This document shows, in pieces, positions 12,190 to 29,004 of a DNA stretch of 64,000 bases; the first letter of the stretch is position 1; the number at the start of each line of letters is the position of its first letter. Source of the DNA: Lepiota brunneoincarnata (taxonomy: Eukaryota > Basidiomycota > Agaricomycetes > Agaricales > Agaricaceae); contig JAEBUN010000015.1 of the NCBI GenBank assembly GCA_023014365.1, positions 496,001-560,000 of the forward strand, in the 5' to 3' direction. Below the pieces are notes generated by a model that worked only from the letters and a program-made list of their open reading frames with translations, did no database searches and was not told where the DNA came from. The position numbers and the translations under genes were made by a program.

Positions 12190-13367
12190 CTAATAACATG
12201 GGGCCTCCTTCAAAGCATCAACACTGTCGAGAATAGTCTTTTTACACCACGCCCGCTTCTCTCCAAGCTCGTGTTCGTCTCGAAAAGATTGGAGCTCGTA
12301 CAGCACCAGCAATGCCAAGAAAAGATCGTACCATATTCTCTTGGTATTTTGTCGGGGAAAAATAGTCAACGCACCACCTCCACTGTCAATGTAGCCCTCA
12401 GCCATGGCTTTAGTGGGGTTAGGAGGGATGAAGAAGCTCTCGAGGAGAGGGTCGCCCCAAAGTGCATGTGCTGCGACAGGCAGGATGGCAGCAATCTCGA
12501 AAGACCAAGAATCGTTTGGGTTGGGAGGTTTTTTTATGAAGATATCCTCCTCCGAGCCAGTCACCCAGATGAGACTCGGCACCTCAACGTCATCAAACAA
12601 GGAGAAACCAATGGCGCGGGAGTGGTAAAGCCTTATTTTTTCATATGGTATCTCAAAGTCGATCTTGACATCCCCCTGCTCGAAGTGTGAGAGGAGGCCC
12701 TCGAGAAGGGAGGTAAAGGTTTCTTGCCAGACGTAAGAGGCGTCAGGGGGCGTCTCTTGAAGCGATGGGATGCCGAACCAGTCGTTCTGAATGTTGGTGT
12801 GGACCTGACCTAGGAGTTTACCGAGCTCGAGGTCGATGAGGGTGCTTGCCTTGTCTGAAAGTAGGCCAAGTCTGCGGGCGTCGGCGATGGAGAGGAGTTC
12901 GTCTGAAGTTGTTTTGGTGGTGCCGGAGAGGAGAAAGTGGTATGGGATGAGGGAGAGGGAGGTGTCCAGAATGGAATCCGCCAGTGGGATTTCTGTCTTT
13001 GTCCGGATCTCGTCGAGGAGTTTCCGGATGACTGGGAGGAGAGAGGGAGTTGAAGTTGGACTGTTCTGGCGGGGATGTAGGCAGTGTGATGGTGAGAAAG
13101 CATGCAGATACAGTGGGTTCTGGATCGGTCTGTTGGATAAGATCGAGGATGTAGGTCCTGGCATCTGCAGTGAAGCTAGACAGATGGATGATTAGATTGG
13201 ATGGATGACCTGGTGTTGACGGGGAGACACGAGTACCTGTAGCCTTTGCTTCTGATGCCAGTGATCTTCGAGACAGTTGTCCGATCGTGTCCTGGCAGAA
13301 GCTTGTGCACGATTGTCTGGGCCTGCTCCTGTGTGATCGAGAGGGGAGGTGCCGTCGTGTCTGTCAT
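12190..13367 (-). CDS. Aminoglycoside-phosphotransferase-like (APH family) protein
   Basis: Exon 1 codes MTDTTAPPLSITQEQAQTIV and LPGHDRTTVSKI; an intron of about 65 nt leads to YSFTADARTYILDL. The rest resembles fungal phosphotransferases of the choline/aminoglycoside kinase-like superfamily: LELGKLLGQVHTNIQNDWFG (the helix before the catalytic loop) and ALWGDPLLESFF near the C-terminus. The canonical HxDxxxxN loop is not obvious, so catalysis is uncertain. One extra base breaks the frame after NSLSP; it fits best at 13033, where removing one base turns CAG back to CG on the coding strand and gives PPVIRKLLDEIRT. Tail-to-tail with the HMG-box gene, 99 bp apart. Confidence 0.45.
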
Positions 13368-13570
13368 GCCTCAATGATGTAGTTGCGCAAGGCCACCCAG
13401 GCAGACCACCCAGGCTGATTCTACCTAGTTCGGCCCATTCCGACTAATTGGGATTATTTGAACAGTTTCTATGCCTTGACCTTCTGTCACTTGCAATCTG
13501 TTGCTTTGGTTAAATTAGTTGTCTTCGAATATAATTCCTCACGACTCTGCTTATATGATATGTACAAGAG

Positions 13571-13914
13571 CTAATCTAGGCTATATGTGTTCTTCTCGAG
13601 CTGCGTGCAAGGAGTTAGTGATGTTTAGGACCTGTGATGGCTGCCAACGCACCTCAGCCTCCAACTCCCGTCGAACGCGGTACTCTTCGTCCGCCTTGAT
13701 GACAAGATGGTGGTCGTCGAGGTCCTCAATCACAAAGCTCTGCTTCTCGTTCATCACGAGCAGGATCTGTTTCACAGCGGGGTCACTGTATGAGGTTAGG
13801 AATGCGGGAGGATCGAGAGGGGAGCAAGGGACTCGCCAGAGGAGCAGGACGCCTGGATGCGCGGTGAGTGGGTGACGTTAGAAGAGGCTCAGACGCACCT
13901 TTGATAGCCCGCAT
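13571..13914 (-). CDS. TFB5: TFIIH core subunit Tfb5 (TTDA/GTF2H5)
   Basis: A 64-residue protein from four exons, close to the usual ~70. Order: MRAIKG, VLLLC, DPAVKQILLVMNEKQSF with VIEDLDDHHLVI, and a tail RRELEAE plus LEKNTYSLD. The pattern CDPAVKQ...IEDLDDHHL is diagnostic of Tfb5, a small subunit that stabilises TFIIH in transcription and nucleotide-excision repair. Exons 1 and 2 are only 16 nt each. Intron 2 (13786-13836, 51 nt) starts with GC (GCGAGT) rather than GT. The gene lies 279 bp from the divergent ribose-5-phosphate isomerase gene, so the two may share a promoter region. Confidence 0.8.
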
Positions 13915-14193
13915 GATGGTTGGTCCAGAGTAGTGTTGTTGCCGAGTCCTGAAACCGCATGATCTACCGGCTACTTGCTACTTCCATCCGCCGCGGCTGC
14001 CAGCAACTCCTTTTTGCAACCCGAATGCCACCGCCTCTCGCGACAGCAGGGTCCTCGTACGTCCCATCCGTGTAAACAACCGAGTACCCATCTAATAGTT
14101 CGGCCGCTCACTATATCTCGGTGAATAACAATCTCGGTGGTTGCAACTACCCCAAATCCCTCTAATTCCGAATCTTCCTTCGCACCACATATC

Positions 14194-15563
14194 ATGCCTC
14201 ACAGTATCCCTGCCGTTCAGCCCGTGCGCCCATTCGCAACCGCTGCTGGCGTCCCAAAGGCCCTAACACAGACATGTGAGCTTTGTTCTGCCCTGTGCCG
14301 GTCATTGCTGATGATGTCGTCATCTGCAGCCCTTTTGCCTTCCTTGGGACCCATAGAAGCATCCAAAAGGACTTGCCGCTTACACTGCCGTTGACCACCA
14401 TGTGAAGCCTGAACATAGGGTCAGTTGCCTGTCGCAGGCGTTGCTGGGCTAATGATTTACATTCATAATAATAGGTCATTGGCATTGGCTCTGGTGTGTG
14501 CAACAATATTTAAAGAGGCTACAACCTATGTGACCGCAAACTAGGCTCCACTGTGCCCTACGTCGTAGAACGGATCGTCCAACAAGGGGCCGAGGCAAAC
14601 CAAGGCCGTGTTTTCATCCCCACAGGTGAACTCCATGGACCCTCGCAGTCTTCCATGCGACTAATGGAACTCAGGTTTCCAATCCAAGCAGTTGATTGTG
14701 GAGGCTGGCCTCAACTTGGGAGATGTCGACGGGTACCCTACGATAGACGTTACCATTGATGGTGCAGACGAGTGCGCTCATTGACCTGCTTTGGTGCCTC
14801 GTCCACTCACTCTCTCGCCCTAAACAGGGTAGATAAAGATCTCAATTGCATCAAAGGCGGCGGAGCATGCCATTTGCGCGAAAAGGTTCTCGCAGAAGCG
14901 GCCAAAACGTCTGTCAGACCATCCAGACTATTCTTCTAAAAGCTCACTCTAGAACAGCTTCATTATCGTCGCAGATTACCGTAAAAATGTGGAGCGCCTG
15001 GGCACAAACGTATGTCTATTTGTGTTGTTACGGTCATTGCTGGGTTTTCAAGCCTCTTCCTTAAGTTCGCGTCAGGTGTTCCGGTGGAAGTCGTTCCCTT
15101 CGCATACGTCAAGGTGCTGCAGAACCTCCGGCACGCTATGGGTTCTCCAAATGCTACGCTCCGTATGGCCATCAAGAAGGGTAAGATTCAAAGTCTACCC
15201 AGGGTTTTGGCTAACGAGTTATTTCATAGCCGGACCTGTTGTCACGGACAATGGCAACTTCGTCATCGATGCTCCATTTGGCAAGGAACAGATGTTGGAC
15301 CCATACAAGGCGCGTCTGTTGTGATTGGCATGTCCGGACTTTGCTGAGCATCCAGAGTAGGTTATGGCACAAATCAAGATGTTAACTGGCGTTGTAGAGG
15401 TCGGCTTGTTCTGCAGAATGGCCAAGGCCGCATACTTTGGAAATGAGGTATGGTAAAAAGCCTAGGTGCACTCTTGCACTTCTTGATTTACCCTCCGTAG
15501 GACGGAACTGTTACTATTAGACGGGAAGACGGAACGATAGAACAAATGGGAGCCTCTACGTAA
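14194..15563 (+). CDS. RKI1: Ribose-5-phosphate isomerase
   Basis: Interconverts ribose-5-phosphate and ribulose-5-phosphate in the non-oxidative pentose phosphate pathway. About ten exons give the family landmarks in order: EASKR-LAAYTAVDHHVKPEH, VIGIGSGSTVPYVVERI, GFQSKQLIVEAG, DVTIDGADEVDKDLNCIKG, GGACHLREKVLAEAAKT, FIIVADYRKNVERLGTN, GVPVEVVPFAYVKVL, AGPVVTDNGNFVIDAPFG, IKMLTGVVEVGLFCRMAKAAYFGNE and a C-terminal DGTVTIR. The N-terminal ~30 residues are not conserved and may be an organelle signal. Intron 15310-15360 (51 nt) has a GC donor (GCGCGT). An extra A between AAA AGG and CTT GCC, near 14370, must be skipped. Confidence 0.8.
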
Positions 15564-15964
15564 ATTGCGTACTTGTTAAAATCAGCTAATGTATCTATGC
15601 TAAGAATATCGAGCTTGCAAACTGGGTCCCCTGTCCGTTAAATTACTTCTGGGTGCCGTTGATAGTCTATCTTATCAACGCTGCTGGCAGCTGTACGTGG
15701 CAATGGCAACGTCGGCCGGGTTGGGTCACCCGTCGTTTCAAACTCCTCTCTCTCTTTAACGGTGTAAAATTACATGCGCGCGGCCTCGACTGCTCAGTGC
15801 GCGGACGAGGAATCGCAGCTGTGCTGATTGAAAGTCATCGCACTCTTGTGCCGAGCAAATGTTCCCACGCGACGCCCGGGCTTCTAACCATCATGCTTGC
15901 TACAAAAGGGATCGGGGAAGAGTCCTTTCATACCCCAAAACCTCGGTCTCTTACCTCTGAACAA
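15564..15964. other. Intergenic, AROM leader
   Basis: The frame of AROM stays open far upstream of 15965, but this part has no conserved residues and contains promoter-like sequence. An in-frame ATG near 15892 is a possible alternative start. Confidence 0.4.
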
Positions 15965-21025
<5,061 letters not shown>

Positions 21026-21308
21026 TTCCATTGATGTGCTACTAGAAGAATATTTCACAATCTATTATTATTTGCTCTTGGTCTACTTGCGTCCGGAAGA
21101 GCAGATGAGGAATAACCTCAATAGGAAAGAAGATATCCCTAATCGGCTGAGGCTCGACATTTGCATTGGATCCCTCCTCACGCAAGCTGCGAGATGCCGA
21201 ATCCTTGAGTATATAAGCTACGTCGTCATTTCTTTCCCGAGTTGTGTCTTTTTCTCCTCTCTTCCCCTTGTCATCAAACAGTAGCATACATTTTCAAGTA
21301 ACACCGCG

Positions 21309-24093
21309 ATGCATCCTGCATCGACTCTTTCCTTTATATGTGCACTCTTTCTGCCTATTCCTTTTCTCATAAATGTCGGCGCCATACACCCCTACGCTCT
21401 TTCCCGCCAGGTACAAAGTAGTGGCAAACTCAAAGGTTCATCTATTGTTGCTTCACGCCAACATACTCCAACCCGGGCCTTGATCGATATATGCGCCTCT
21501 GTCGACTTGAGGCCTTCTCGCAGATACTGGAGGCCTATTGGGACCTGGCCTTCTGGACGAGCTCCTCACGGAATTACACCTTTGTCTTTGCCTGCAGGTG
21601 AGATATATATCATGCGAAAGACATACAGATGAACAGATACTCCTTAGGATCTCGATCTCTACCTCGACACGGACCTCAACCTCCAATTATTGGCGGGTGT
21701 CCTCGGACGGGACGCGTTAACGACAAGCCTGATAGCCATGGTACGTCATCTTCAATCCCAGGTCGCGTTCTAGAAACCAACGACAGTCCTAGATAAATAC
21801 TTCGCCCACGAAGCAAGAGTGTATTCTTCCGCCCCATGCTCGTCGCACCTGCAACAACCGGGATGTTTGCCACTATGATTGTGATAAAAACTATGTCCGG
21901 ATCGGTGACTCTTGTGTTTGTGCCACACCGTTCTCTGTGTGCAATGGCGTTTGTGGGTATTTCCCAGGTGTAAGAATCTTCCAGAGCTATTTGGTTCGTT
22001 CTTTTCTTACTTCAAGTTGGCCCATATAGAGCTGTGCTTCCCCGGTTCCGCACCATCCAAGGGCCCAGGCTCCGCGTGTCACCTCTCCGACTAAATCTCA
22101 GGCTGCATGCAAGCCTCACGAGACCATCTGCGAGACCCTGGACCGTGGAGACTTTCCGACATATAAGTGTCTGGACGTCAAGACTGCGACAAACAGTTGT
22201 AGGTCCTATCCCCTAATCCAGTAAACCCCAAACTAAAGTGACAACCTCGAACAAGGTGGCGGTTGCATCTCCCGCCAACCGTTCTTAAGTGCGGAGACAC
22301 AAGTTGTTGGTGCCAATTGCCACGCAATCCCGCATGTCGAAGAAGTCAGCTGCGTCGAGGGTCGATGTGTGGTCAAGGCTTGTGCCGCTGGGTGGGTTCG
22401 TACACCACAACAGGCTGCCTGCGTCGAGGGCACCAAAGCACCTCGTCGCATAAAAAAAAGAATGCACGAACCTGTCCGAATTGCAGTAGACGGCCGTGGT
22501 TCTCCTGATGCAGGAAACCGACCTGGCTATGAAGAGGATATTGGTCCCAACTAGAGCCCTGCGCAGGGATTCCTCTGCATATACTGCTTTCCTCAGCCCG
22601 GACTTGAGCCAGGGTCTCTTAACCGTCGTCAATCTTATGATCGATATGGAAGCCCGCTACTCCCCTCCTTCGTCCCCTTCGAGCTCTACGTCAGGATCGG
22701 ATCCCGGTTTGAACGATGATATGCTGCGTCCGCTGCTTGCGTCACTGCAAGCTGTACTTGCATCTCCAACTGTAACGGATTTGGTTTCAAGCATCGATCT
22801 ACTGTTGGATACTAGCACGGTCGTTAATGCGACTCTTGCCATCTGTGGATGCGCCACGGATATGGTCTTGGATCTGGCGGGACAACTCGCAACGGCAGTA
22901 TTGGATCTGCAGCAGTTATGTCAGACGCATGCGGTGGCTTATATCTTGTCCCAATCCCCACCTGGGCCTGGGGTAGGTGGATATGGAACTACCACAGACT
23001 TCTCACACTCGGGTACGGCGGTGGCCTGTCTGAGTAAGTCTCCGTACTTAACTTATATCCCAGGGACTCCGGCAGCCTGCACGACAACGCCGACCTTATC
23101 GTCGCCGTCGCCGACACCGACAATGTTCTTGCCACAAGATCAAGTTTGTTTTGTTTCACAAGTGCCTAATGATTCGGAGGCTCCAATCGTGCTCAGTCTC
23201 AATAAATTGTTGGCCAGTCTCGGATTGGGCAGCCTAGAATCGGTCACGATGGTTGACGGCTTAGGCAGCGGTGCCGCCGGCGTCGTAAACGGACTCTTGG
23301 ATGACTTTCATATTGGCCCTCATGAAATGAAGAAGCGCGGAACAATTGTTGGCGATGGCGCAATGGGCCGGGACCAGGAGTTTGCTCTCCTGCTTTCGGC
23401 GCTGACCAAACTTGTACTTGACCTTGGAGTTACTTTCGAAATATCGTCGGCACGCGATATTTTAACATCTGGGACGTGCGTCAACGCGTCAAGTGCGAGC
23501 ACGCATGTTCCGACGGCCGCGGTCACACCTGGCGAGACATTACTTTCCGTGGTCCGAGGGTTTTCTAACGTATTATATTAGCTCCCGATCTTCCTCTTGG
23601 AATTAGTTCGGAGTCTATCGATCAGCTCATTGGGGCCATGGCAGAAATTCTCGCGTCTACAACTCTGAGCTCGTTGATCCCCAAGATCGACATCTTTTTG
23701 GAAACCTCATATCAACTCCAAGCTCTGACTGGCTATCCGCTTGTAGATGCATTAACCAGGATTACGGACGCCGCGCTACGGCTGCGGAGCTGGTGTCTTG
23801 ATTATGGGTCTTCCTCATCTGCCGATGTGTATCCCTCGAACGCAGCTAGTCCTCCCTCCTCTCCAGCTTCAATCTCAAAACCCGCGTCTGATTATTCGCC
23901 TTCATCACCGGCGGGAAGTGATGCAGCCATTGTCATCGGTTTCAACAAGTTTCTGGCCGCGTTTGGCTTGAACACCTTCAAGACGAGTGTGCAAGTAAGT
24001 GGGTTCGGAAATGAGGTGGGAGGGTTCGCGAATGGTCTCTTGGATGGCCTTGGCATTGGACCAGCTGGAGCTGGGCTAAAGAAAGGAAACTGA
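21309..24093 (+). CDS. CPL1-like secreted cysteine-rich protein with repeated C-terminal module
   Basis: A signal peptide (MHPASTLSFICALFLPIPFL) is followed by Leu/Asp-rich repeats (LLDELLTELHLCLCL, DLDLYLDTDLNLQLLAGVLG). A Cys-rich part comes next: INTSPTKQECILPPH, TCNNRDVCHYDCDKNYV, CVCATPFSVCNGVCGYFPG. Then the CPL1-like domain: CKPHETICETLDRGDFPTYK, CLDVKTATNSCGGC, ETQVVGANCHAIPHVEEVSC, GRCVVKACAAGWVRTP. This domain is named after Cryptococcus Cpl1, a secreted protein linked to capsule and virulence; the role here is unknown, probably at the cell surface. The long C-terminus holds two versions of one module, LNKLLASLGLGS...NGLLDDFHIGP and FNKFLAAFGLNT...NGLLDGLGIGP. Frames do not join cleanly at about 21505 (one extra base), near 22500-22560 and at 23580, so the C-terminal part might be a separate gene. 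Confidence 0.6.
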
Positions 24094-24382
24094 CGTTGAC
24101 GCCTTGACGCGTGGCGGCCCTCGTCTTGCATCACTTTGGTTTTGACGAACTTGTTTCTGTGAATTTTTTGTTCCTGTCGGTAGAGTATTATGATTAGTTA
24201 TCATTGCTGTCTTGTGTTCACACGAAGCGAAACCCCTCTTTTTGAAATATGTGTAATTATTTCTTGAAGCAGCGAGAAGGTTCGATATCGGTGGTCTTGC
24301 TCAACTTTGTATCGGCTCCATGAAGAGCGATAGTAAGGTGTGTGCGAATTAGGGATACGCTTCATATTACAAGGTGGAATAG

Positions 24383-25368
24383 TCATGTATAGAATTTGCG
24401 ATTTTCGTTAATCCCATAGAGATCCTTCCTGATCTCGGGAAGCATCTACGAAGATGTGTCAGTTCTCAAAAGGCGTATAAGGGTGGGTGGATCTCATACC
24501 CTGTCTTCCAGTAACCTCAGCCGTTCGTCAAGGGTGTTGTCTACCTTGATGCGGTTGGACGAGTTCACCAAGAAAACACCGCCAGCACTAACAAATTATG
24601 AGCTAGAGGGCTGTGGAAGACGCCGAGGACTCCACTCACCCATCTTCACCCAAGCTAGGTTCAATCTCAAAGTGGACAGTTTGACCAGTCAGATCGTGGT
24701 AGGTCCTGGAGGCAGCTTCCGCCGCTTGCTTGGCCATGTCCGTGTCCTGCTTGCGGGTACGTACAGTAACAGAAGGCTCCATAATCTGCAGGAAACCCTG
24801 GACGATTGCGCCCCCAAGGAACTGAATATACGTGCCAGAGTCTGAAGAAGCAAGTTGGGCGAGCTGTGAACGGGAGTGGCTGAAGAGATCCTGGAGGTGT
24901 TCTTCGCGACGATGGAGCAGTTTTAGGCGGGAGCGGTTGGTCACTGTAGATTGGGCACTTGGGGGACCTGTTAGTAGATCGGTTGAGAAGGGAGAGGGTG
25001 TCGGACCGACATCTTCTGGGAGACTTCTGCGCCTTTGCGTCTCTTCTCGTATTGGGCATCGATGGCTTGCTGCTCTTGCTTCACGAGCTTGGCCTGAAGC
25101 ATCGTGTGAGGGCCCGTTATCTATCTTTCAGGTATGGCTCGCACCTTTTCGATGGCGAATTCTTCATCCGCCTTGACTCTTATTTCTCTGGCTTTCTCAA
25201 GGGCCTCTTGCTTGATAAAGGCGACCTATGCCTAGGTTAGATCAAAGCGACTTGAAAGCAAGTGGGATTGCTTGGTCTACGCAGGTGCATCGGTGCGCGT
25301 CGTCGGTCACATACCATCTTGTTCATCTCGCTGAGGACCTCATCGTCGTTGAGCGCACGGGACGACAT
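24383..25368 (-). CDS. VMA4: V-type proton ATPase subunit E
   Basis: Subunit E forms the peripheral stalk of the vacuolar H+-ATPase, linking the catalytic V1 head to the membrane sector. Seven exons give a clean ~230-residue protein: MSSRALNDDEVLSEMNKM, VAFIKQEALEKAREIRVKAD, EEFAIEK, AKLVKQEQQAIDAQYEK, QSTVTNRSRLKLLHRREEH, LQDLF, an acidic segment ending PSLGEDG, then AGGVFLVNSSNRIKVDNTLD, ERLRLLEDR and MLPEIRKDLYGINENRKFYT. The long amphipathic N-terminal helix and the IKVDNTLDERL motif are diagnostic. All introns are 45-60 nt and none has a GC donor. No frame breaks. Transcribed divergently from 25701. Confidence 0.88.
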
Positions 25369-25700
25369 GATCGGGCTTGTTGGGAATCTACGGGATTACA
25401 GCTGCGTGCGCAGGAGGGATTGTGGATGAACCGATGATGTGATGTTACGGCGGACAGGCTTCCCTATGATGCACCGAAATGGGTTAGAGTCCCGCCGTGG
25501 GAAGGTCAGTCACTCCGATACTTACCTGCACCCCGTTCCATAAAGTAAGGCTTGTTCAATACTTTGCAGATTCCGGCTGATTGTAAGACAAGGATTCAGA
25601 ATGACTGTGGTACTTCGACACTTCGCGAACATATTATTTTACATAACAACTACCAAAGTGCATCCGACGTGGTTCCCGTTCCCAATTGCACCCACTATCC
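25369..25700. promoter_or_regulatory. Divergent promoter region
   Basis: A 332-bp spacer between the starts of VMA4 (left) and the TRIC-like gene (right), so it probably carries both promoters. No specific element is recognised. Confidence 0.45.
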
Positions 25701-26745
25701 ATGCTGCCCGGTTGGTCGTCCTACTCTCGTGGAGGGGGGCCTTCTGATTTGATCTACAATAGTATATCCACTGCTTACCAGGCAAATGCCAGAAAATCCC
25801 CAAGCGTTCTGTCTTGGGGAACCTATGTTGCTGGGTACTTGATCATGGTGCGCGTTCTCTTTCAACAAGTGCGATTTGTCACTCACGCTTCATAGTGCTG
25901 GGGAGGAGGCTTATTGTCCAACTTCATGCTTGGGCTTCCGCCTCCGATGTTATATTCGTTCAGTCCCTGGATCAATTACCTCGGTACTCACTTCGCACTG
26001 ACCGTTATATTCACTTTTTTCCCCTCTGTAAGCACCTTGATCGCACTCCCGCTTCAGTAGACTCTAACATTCATCCTTTGTCAGCTCCTCTACCCTCCTG
26101 TACTCGACACCGTTCTCTTTCCTCTAGATGCCATCGTCCGAACAACGGCCATCATTGGAACTGTCTCCCTCCTCTCACCCAGTGCGCCCACTGCGAAACA
26201 AATCAACCCCCTCTACGTTTCATCACCGCTTACACACATGATTCTGGGTGCTATGGCGTCTGCAGGTGGGGGTCTAACAGCTGGTACATTAGGTACATGG
26301 TCGAATCAATGGGGAATGAGCACTCCCCCTATTTTCCGCGCCAGCGTTGGTTTGTGGGGAAGCCTGGACGTCTGGGGTGGTTCCCTCGTTGGTAAGTCTC
26401 GGGACAATCTCTGTCGGATTTCGTGCTTGTTGACATGGTATCGAAGCGATTGTTTATGGAATTGCGACAGGCCATCCAGCATTCACTGCCTTCCTCCCGA
26501 TCCTCCTCTCTTTCCCTGGCACCTCTCACATGCTGCAACTCGTGTATCCAGAGTCGCAGTCAGGTTCCTTCGTAGCCCAAACCCTTAATGCCGCTGATGC
26601 GAGGGCGCTCGGCGCCGTCGTGTTGTCTATATTATTTGGGCTGAGGGTTTATAATATCCACTGGTCCGGGACTGCGGGGGAAAAAGCTGGCAGTGGGCCT
26701 TCTGAGAAGAAGAAGGGCGCGAAGAAACCTGCGGGGAACACATGA
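25701..26745 (+). CDS. Multi-pass membrane protein, TRIC-channel-like
   Basis: About 290 residues from four exons with several hydrophobic helices and a basic C-terminus (EKKKGAKKPAGNT) like an ER-exposed tail. Segments WGTYVAGYLIMCWGGGLLSN and LLYPPVLDTVLFPLDAIVRT, plus a Gly-rich GAMASAGGGLTAGTLGTWSNQ, resemble TRIC proteins, which are trimeric cation channels of intracellular membranes. The resemblance rests on the Gly-rich GAGGG-like motif, the helix order and the Lys-rich tail and is only moderate. The start is the ATG of MLPGWSSYS; splices after YLIM, FFPS and GGSLV keep frame. No breaks. Confidence 0.5.
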
Positions 26746-29004
26746 GAGATCTTCGCAGTGCCGTGGGGCGATCCGTCTCAATTATGTTTTGTGCTATAGA
26801 TTCCGGTCTGCAGATATACACATCCCTCATCCTCCGTCTGTTCAGGCCACCCCTCGCCCTATTGAAGAGAAGTCTGGACTGGATCCAGAATGTCGGTTGG
26901 CGTTGTCAAACGTTCGAGCGCCATTGGCTCTCACTCCACGTCCTGCGCTGTGTGATCGTGGTTACGTAGATCGTCTCAGCTAACATCACCAGTCGCTTCG
27001 GAGGTGCAAAAATCATGTTCGCAGATGTCACGTTGATGAAGATCTATCCAAGCCATCGACCACCTGGAGCGAGGACCTACAAAGAAGAGGGGAGAATTTG
27101 GGTAATCAAGTGCAAGTCGAAGCGGATCGACAACCAACATGGACACCATGCGCTATCCGTTACTCTCTGTATCGGGTTGGATTTCACTTGGGACCCCCCC
27201 GTCATTATATGCAAATACATGGCGATTAATGAGAGTGTGGATCGACACTGAATCGGCAAGGCTTTTTGTTTATCCCGATTGCCTTACTGATTCAGGCACA
27301 AACATTTCCAAGACACCAGGAATCGGGGAGGTTGTCGCTTCAGAAACAGCCGTGTCGGTCATCTCGCCCTTTTTTTTTTGTAAATGCGACACCGTTTGGT
27401 ATGCTAAAATCGATTGCCACAGATCAGTTTGGGTTGATTGGTTTCGTGGCTGTACGCCTGGTTGGTATAACGGGGCTCAGGATCCCATGATTGTGATCGT
27501 TGTCAACATCTGGTAAAGTCTGGAGAGGGGGAGGGATGTGACTCGCGACCCGAGGTAGTCCAGATGTTATTCGAGCCTAACAGAGCGGCTCCACCATTTG
27601 TCACTTGGACCAGCTCGTCAAGGAGTATCTATCCACGGATATTAATTTCGCCTCTTGGAATATAGATACCACTGCAAAGCCCTAATGGATACCTCAGCAG
27701 CCTAAGTGAAATGCATCGATGGTGTTTCCACTGCGAATATTAAGTGGGTGTTCAAGATCGGGAAGGTGGCAGGGTCTGGATGGGGCTGATGAATTGGTTG
27801 AAAAAAAGTCACAAGTGATGCCGGGTCAACGAATAAGGATGGAAAACGAGCGTTCCCAGAGAAGGAAACGGGGGAACGTCCCACAGGCTGGGGAGAATGA
27901 TGGAGTTCCGATCGAGTGGTACAGTACATATCTGTATTTGATTTGGATGAGGCCACGGAGCTGTTCCTGCAACCGCTCGTGAGGGGGCGACATCTGAGTG
28001 CAGATCTAGTGGTCTCTCAACTAGCTCTGTGACCCGTGTGGCCGGGGAGTCATAACCAGGATCTCGAATCCACTCCCGCGTCGGGCGGAAAAGTACGGCC
28101 GCTCATGGTTGATTATCACCAATTTTCTATCGGTTGCTCGTCTGTCCATCAAGGGATTTCGTAGGTCCATGTAGGAAATGAAACCCCCTCTGCGAAGCAT
28201 CTTACGGGTGTTGACTTGGGTGGCTTCAGGGTTGGCAAGGTGATCGACTGGTTCATAGAAACATATCTTATGACTTCACCAGATCCAGTCGCTGATGGCT
28301 GCCCGATGCGTGGGAAGTCTCCTACGCCATCAGCTTCAAACCCTTGAATTTATGCCCATGCATCATGCCCACCGAGCTTTGCAGAGTTTTTCCCCGGAGA
28401 AATCACGAATTCAGAACGAAGCCTCTGTCAAAACCCTAAACCATCCTTATTTAGTGCGCAGCCGAGCCAGGTTCCTTGCAGTGGGAAACACCCGGCCCTT
28501 CGCCAGGTTGCCCATGGCTGATACGCATTTACAGTGGTTCCGGTTGCAGCGGGGATACCTCTACTATATATTGGGGGCCGTAGACTGCACGTGTACGCGT
28601 ATACTCAATCGCAAGTGCGATCTTTAGAGGAAGGACGTCCCACGAAGGGAAGCTGTGAACACACAACCCAGGAGAACTTTCTGCACATCCGAAAAGGTGA
28701 GTAAACAGCAAAATGGGCCTCAAGTCTGGAACCTCCCAGGTTGTTTGCTCAGATCCTGATTTCTTGTCGCTCCGCAGGTATATATATACTCGATGTTTGG
28801 GCTCATCGCCAAGCTGCCGTGGGAGGCACCCTGCGAACCCTTCATCGGGAGAAGAATCATAAAATTCTCGGGTGCTAGTCGACTTTGCCAACTCCCCTAC
28901 TTGCCCTGGTCACTTCCTCTGCCCATCGCCATCAACACCTTAAACCACACTTCGTGATACTCTTCTGACACAACCGGTCCCGGCAGTAGTAGGCCTTGGA
29001 CTTG
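26746..29004. other. Intergenic, no gene recognised
   Basis: 2.26 kb with only scattered short frames that show no motif, codon regularity or splice pattern. TA-rich runs near 28561 and 28782 (TATATATATA) lie 440 and 220 bp upstream of the desaturase start and may belong to its promoter. Part may be decayed mobile sequence, but I cannot identify a family. Confidence 0.4.

Noticed and set aside
21940..22060. Frame break between the Cys-rich part and CPL1-like domain
   Set aside because: Moving the donor two bases downstream to GTAAGA keeps the frame (FPG then SCASPVPHH).
26746..29004. Several open frames of 80-120 codons as possible genes
   Set aside because: They overlap on both strands and show no motif, splice consensus or plausible composition.
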